In this document: piece after piece, positions 39,050 through 41,778 of the stretch
Layout of the letters: every line of letters begins with the position of its first letter
Numbering within the stretch: the first letter of the stretch is position 1
NCBI GenBank assembly: GCA_947467395.1
Contig: CANIIC010000016.1
Span: forward strand, 1 to 41,778
Direction of reading: 5' to 3'
DNA: 41,778 nucleotides
From: Bryobacterales bacterium
GTDB taxonomy: Bacteria > Acidobacteriota > Terriglobia > Bryobacterales > Bryobacteraceae
Notes under the pieces: model-generated
Database searches by the model: none
Seen by the model: the letters and a program-made list of their open reading frames with translations, nothing else
What the model was told of the DNA's origin: nothing
Made by a program: the position numbers and the translations under genes

Positions 39050-40279
39050 ATGTTTGCCTGCATTCATGCGCCCGGAAATCTGCCGCTGCTGGTGGAATGC
39101 GCCGGACATTTTTCTCCGCTGATCGAAGAGACCTCGCCGGATACGGTGGTGTTCGACGTACGCGGCTTGCAGCGCATCCACGGCGATCCCGAACAGATCG
39201 CGGATGCGATTCGCAGGCGCATCGGGATCAAAGAAGCGGCGGTCGCGATTGCCCGGAATCCCGATGCGGCGGTGCACGCGGCGCGCGGGTTTCATGGAGT
39301 CACTGTGAACGCGTGCCTCGATTCTCTGCCACTGCATCTCCTTCGGGGATCACCGGATTTCGCGCGCAATATGGACGCGTGGGGCATCCGCACGTTCGGC
39401 GAGTTGGCGGCGCTGCCTCCGTTGGGGATCGCTGCGCGACTGGGAGATGAGGGCGTGTACTTGCAACGCCTCGCGACCGGCACGGTGCAACGCCAGCTAC
39501 GGCTACGCGTGGATCCGATGGAGTTCCGCGACAAACGCGAGTTAGAGGATTCCATCGATTTGCTGGAGCCGCTGCTGTTGTTACTTTCGCAGATGCTGGG
39601 CGATGTGTGCGAGCGGCTGCGTTATCACGGTCGCGCGACGAATCAGATCCGGCTACGCATGAAACTGGAGCGTGCCGAAGATCACACGCTGGTGCTGAAT
39701 CTTCCCGTGCCGACTCTGAACACGCGCGTCATGCTGAAGCTGCTGCAGTTGGAGATGAACGAACATGCGCCGTCGGCTCCGGTAGAGAAGATCTTCTTGG
39801 AACTGGAGCCCGCCGATCCGCGCACGACGCAGCATGGACTGTTTCTGCCGTCCGGTCCGGAGCCCGAAAAACTAGAGATCACACTGGCCCGGATTCGCCT
39901 ACTGGTGGGCGCGGAGAATGTGGGCGCACCGGAGTTGCTGGATACACATCGTCCCGATGCGGTGCGCATGACGGCGCTGGCTCAGGCCAAGAACTCGTAT
40001 CCTCCGTTACGCCCGGCATTCGCACTGCGGAGATTTCGACCGGCGCCGTCCGCGCAAGTCTGGTGCGAAGATCGCGGCAAGCCGCTGCGCATTGCGTCAT
40101 CGGTCGGCAGTGGAGCCATACTGGCGTGCGCAGGCCCGTGGTCGAGTTCCGGCGATTGGTGGACGAACGCAGCGTGGAGCCGTCAGGAGTGGGATGTAGA
40201 AGTGCAGGCGATCGGCGTGGCGCGGATTTCCCAGGACGTCGCGCGACGGAGATGGTTTGTGGAGGGAAGCTACGACTAA
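39050..40279 (+). CDS. imuB: ImuB-like Y-family polymerase homolog, compact
   Basis: LIEETSPDTVVFDVRGLQRIHGDPEQIADAIRRRIG, MDAWGIRTFGELAALPPLGIAARLGDEGVYLQRLATG, C-terminal ...SGDWWTNAAWSRQEWDVEV typical of ImuB. Confidence 0.88.
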   Translation: MFACIHAPGNLPLLVECAGHFSPLIEETSPDTVVFDVRGLQRIHGDPEQIADAIRRRIGIKEAAVAIARNPDAAVHAARGFHGVTVNACLDSLPLHLLRGSPDFARNMDAWGIRTFGELAALPPLGIAARLGDEGVYLQRLATGTVQRQLRLRVDPMEFRDKRELEDSIDLLEPLLLLLSQMLGDVCERLRYHGRATNQIRLRMKLERAEDHTLVLNLPVPTLNTRVMLKLLQLEMNEHAPSAPVEKIFLELEPADPRTTQHGLFLPSGPEPEKLEITLARIRLLVGAENVGAPELLDTHRPDAVRMTALAQAKNSYPPLRPAFALRRFRPAPSAQVWCEDRGKPLRIASSVGSGAILACAGPWSSSGDWWTNAAWSRQEWDVEVQAIGVARISQDVARRRWFVEGSYD

Positions 40280-40477
40280 CTACTCGTCGGACGAGAAGCC
40301 CGTGTTACCGGAAAATACATCACTCAACAGGGTTCCCATAATCCCGAGGCCCAGGCCGATGAAACTAAACAGGAGCCGGTGGACTGCGGGGGGTAATCCC
40401 AAATCCACTTGAATCAAGATCCCGGCGAAGAGTCCGAGGACGCTTCCCGCCAAGCCGCCGATGAGTCGTTTCCGCAT
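40280..40477 (-). CDS. Small two-TM glycine-rich membrane protein, unknown function
   Basis: 65 aa MRKRLIGGLAGSVLGLFAGILIQVDLGLPPAVHRLLFSFIGLGLGIMGTLLSDVFSGNTGFSSDE; convergent with imuB and abutting its stop. Confidence 0.5.
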   Translation of the reverse strand: MRKRLIGGLAGSVLGLFAGILIQVDLGLPPAVHRLLFSFIGLGLGIMGTLLSDVFSGNTGFSSDE

Positions 40478-40522
40478 ATTCGGGTACTAAGGATCTTTCG
40501 GGCGAAGCGGTACTTTCCGTTA

Positions 40523-40588
40523 GGGCGCAGCGGGAAGTTTTCCGCTGCCCTACACCTGAGGCTCGTATTTTGTTGAAAACGTGAGCCT
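40523..40588 (-). terminator. Two hairpins downstream of the DUF190/RND operon
   Basis: CAGCGG...CCGCTG (40528-40547) and AGGCTC...TTTTGTTGAAAA...GAGCCT (40559-40588) on the 3' side of the DUF190 gene. Confidence 0.5.
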
Positions 40589-40601
40589 GGAGCCGCCCCC
40601 A

Positions 40602-40910
40602 CTAGACCGCGTCCCGAACATCCTGGATGGTGATGAGACCGCCATGGACCAGAGTGCGCAGTTCCGGCAACACGGCTTCGATCTTGGCGGCTTCGTCCAC
40701 CGCGATGACGAGAACCGGATGGTCGTCGGAGACACCCAGGAGACGCCGGCGATGGACCTGGCCGTGACGGCCGTAGCCCATGGTGCCGCGTAACACTGTG
40801 GCTCCGGCGATGCCTTCGTGAAGCAGACGGCGGACGATCATCTCATGCAGTGGCATGTCGCCACTCATGTCCGTTTCCTTGACGTAGATCGTCACTTGGA
40901 CTTTGTTCAT
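40602..40910 (-). CDS. DUF190 (COG1993) family protein
   Basis: VQVTIYVKETDMSGDMPLHEMIVRRLLHEGIAGATVLRGTMGYGRHGQVHRRRLLGVSDDHPVLVIAVDEAAKIEAVLPELRTLVHGGLITIQDV. Confidence 0.9.
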   Translation of the reverse strand: MNKVQVTIYVKETDMSGDMPLHEMIVRRLLHEGIAGATVLRGTMGYGRHGQVHRRRLLGVSDDHPVLVIAVDEAAKIEAVLPELRTLVHGGLITIQDVRDAV

Positions 40911-41778
40911 ACGGTCTCCTTCGAGGGTGACTTGGAGCGGACGATGAGAGCGTACATGCTCGGCAGCGCCAATAGGGTGAGGAAGAGCGTGGAAAGCAGA
41001 CCGCCAACAACGACAGTTGCGAGCGGGCGCTGCACGTCGGAACCGATGCCGCTGGCTCGAGCGGCAGGGACCATACCGAGCAGCGCGACGACGACCATCA
41101 GCAGCACGGGCCGCAATTGCGCGACCGCGCCTTGACGAATGGCCTCGTGAACCGGCAACTCCGGCTCAGAGCGACGGATGCGGTTGATTTCCGCGATCAC
41201 CAGCACGCCGCTCATCACGGCGACACCGAATAAACTGATGAAGCCAACCGCGGCCGAGACGCTGAGGTTAATGTGGCGGATGTAGAGGAACAACACGCCG
41301 CCGACGAGGGAGAACGGAACGTTCATCAAGACAAGCCCGGCATATTTTGCTGAGCCGAACATGAAGAACAGCAGCACGAAGATGATCGCGATAGTGATCG
41401 GAAGGATGACAGTCAAACGGCCCTTCGCGCGCTGCAGATTTTCGAACTGACCGCCCCAGGTCACGCTGTAGCCGGCGGGAATCTGCATCGTGGCATTGAA
41501 GCGCTGCTGCGCTTCGGAGACAAAGCTACCTTGATCACGGCCGCGGATGTTCATACGGACCGTAATCTGGCGTTGATTTTCACGACGCGCGATGATGCTG
41601 GCGCCGTTGACCACTTTTACTTCTGCCAACTGCGAGAGCGGCACGCGGCCACCTTCACGCGTGGGCACCATCACATTACCGATGGCTGTGATATCGGTAC
41701 GGGCTTCGGGCACGTAGCGCACCGTGATATCGAAGCGGCGCTCGCCTTCGAACATGGTGCCTGCGGCGCGTCCACCGA
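40907..41778 (-). CDS. CzcA/CusA-family heavy-metal RND efflux transporter, C-terminal part (5' end beyond the window)
   Basis: Frame stays open to the window edge (GGRAAGTMFEGERRFDITVRY); AEVKVVNGASIIARRENQRQITVRMNIRGRDQGSFVSEAQ, GGVLFLYIRHINLSVSAAVGFISLFGVAVMSGVLVI; ATGA overlap with the DUF190 gene. Confidence 0.93.
   Translation of the reverse strand, partial: GGRAAGTMFEGERRFDITVRYVPEARTDITAIGNVMVPTREGGRVPLSQLAEVKVVNGASIIARRENQRQITVRMNIRGRDQGSFVSEAQQRFNATMQIPAGYSVTWGGQFENLQRAKGRLTVILPITIAIIFVLLFFMFGSAKYAGLVLMNVPFSLVGGVLFLYIRHINLSVSAAVGFISLFGVAVMSGVLVIAEINRIRRSEPELPVHEAIRQGAVAQLRPVLLMVVVALLGMVPAARASGIGSDVQRPLATVVVGGLLSTLFLTLLALPSMYALIVRSKSPSKETV

Overview
This window is a GC-rich, densely packed bacterial chromosome segment. 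The gene content resembles Acidobacteriota (Solibacter/Bryobacter-like), but that taxonomy is inferred from gene content and was not tested. I found no tRNA, rRNA, CRISPR array, transposon or prophage. In order the window holds: partial glnS + NodU/CmcH-type carbamoyltransferase; recA; a small-protein stress cluster (secreted helical protein, TraR/DksA-type Zn finger, HPF-like); an orphan nhaR-like LysR regulator; a YdcH/DUF465-like protein; rimI + TPR/coiled-coil protein; comEC; a LolA-like secreted protein; a coupled hopanoid block hpnJ-SMR1-SMR2-hpnI; a membrane-anchored coiled-coil protein; folB, pabB, pabA, a LigM/DesA-like THF-dependent O-demethylase and pabC; a tightly coupled six-gene minus-strand operon; edd-eda; divergent dnaE2 / imuA-imuB; and a DUF190 + RND metal-efflux end. 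The six-gene operon runs GAF-DUF3417 alpha-glucan phosphorylase -> circularly permuted ATP-grasp -> alpha-E -> transglutaminase/DUF2126 putative amidoligase -> ATP-grasp/alpha-E fusion -> transglutaminase. The strongest candidates for under-described biology are (1) this duplicated ATP-grasp/alpha-E/transglutaminase operon, coupled to a GAF-fused glucan phosphorylase and with no Anbu peptidase in view; (2) a pair of 4-TM SMR-like proteins translationally coupled between hpnJ and hpnI, a possible flippase for hopanoid headgroup biosynthesis; and (3) a LigM-like demethylase embedded in a folate (pabA/pabB/pabC/folB) locus. All family calls are from reading the translated sequences; no database searches were run.
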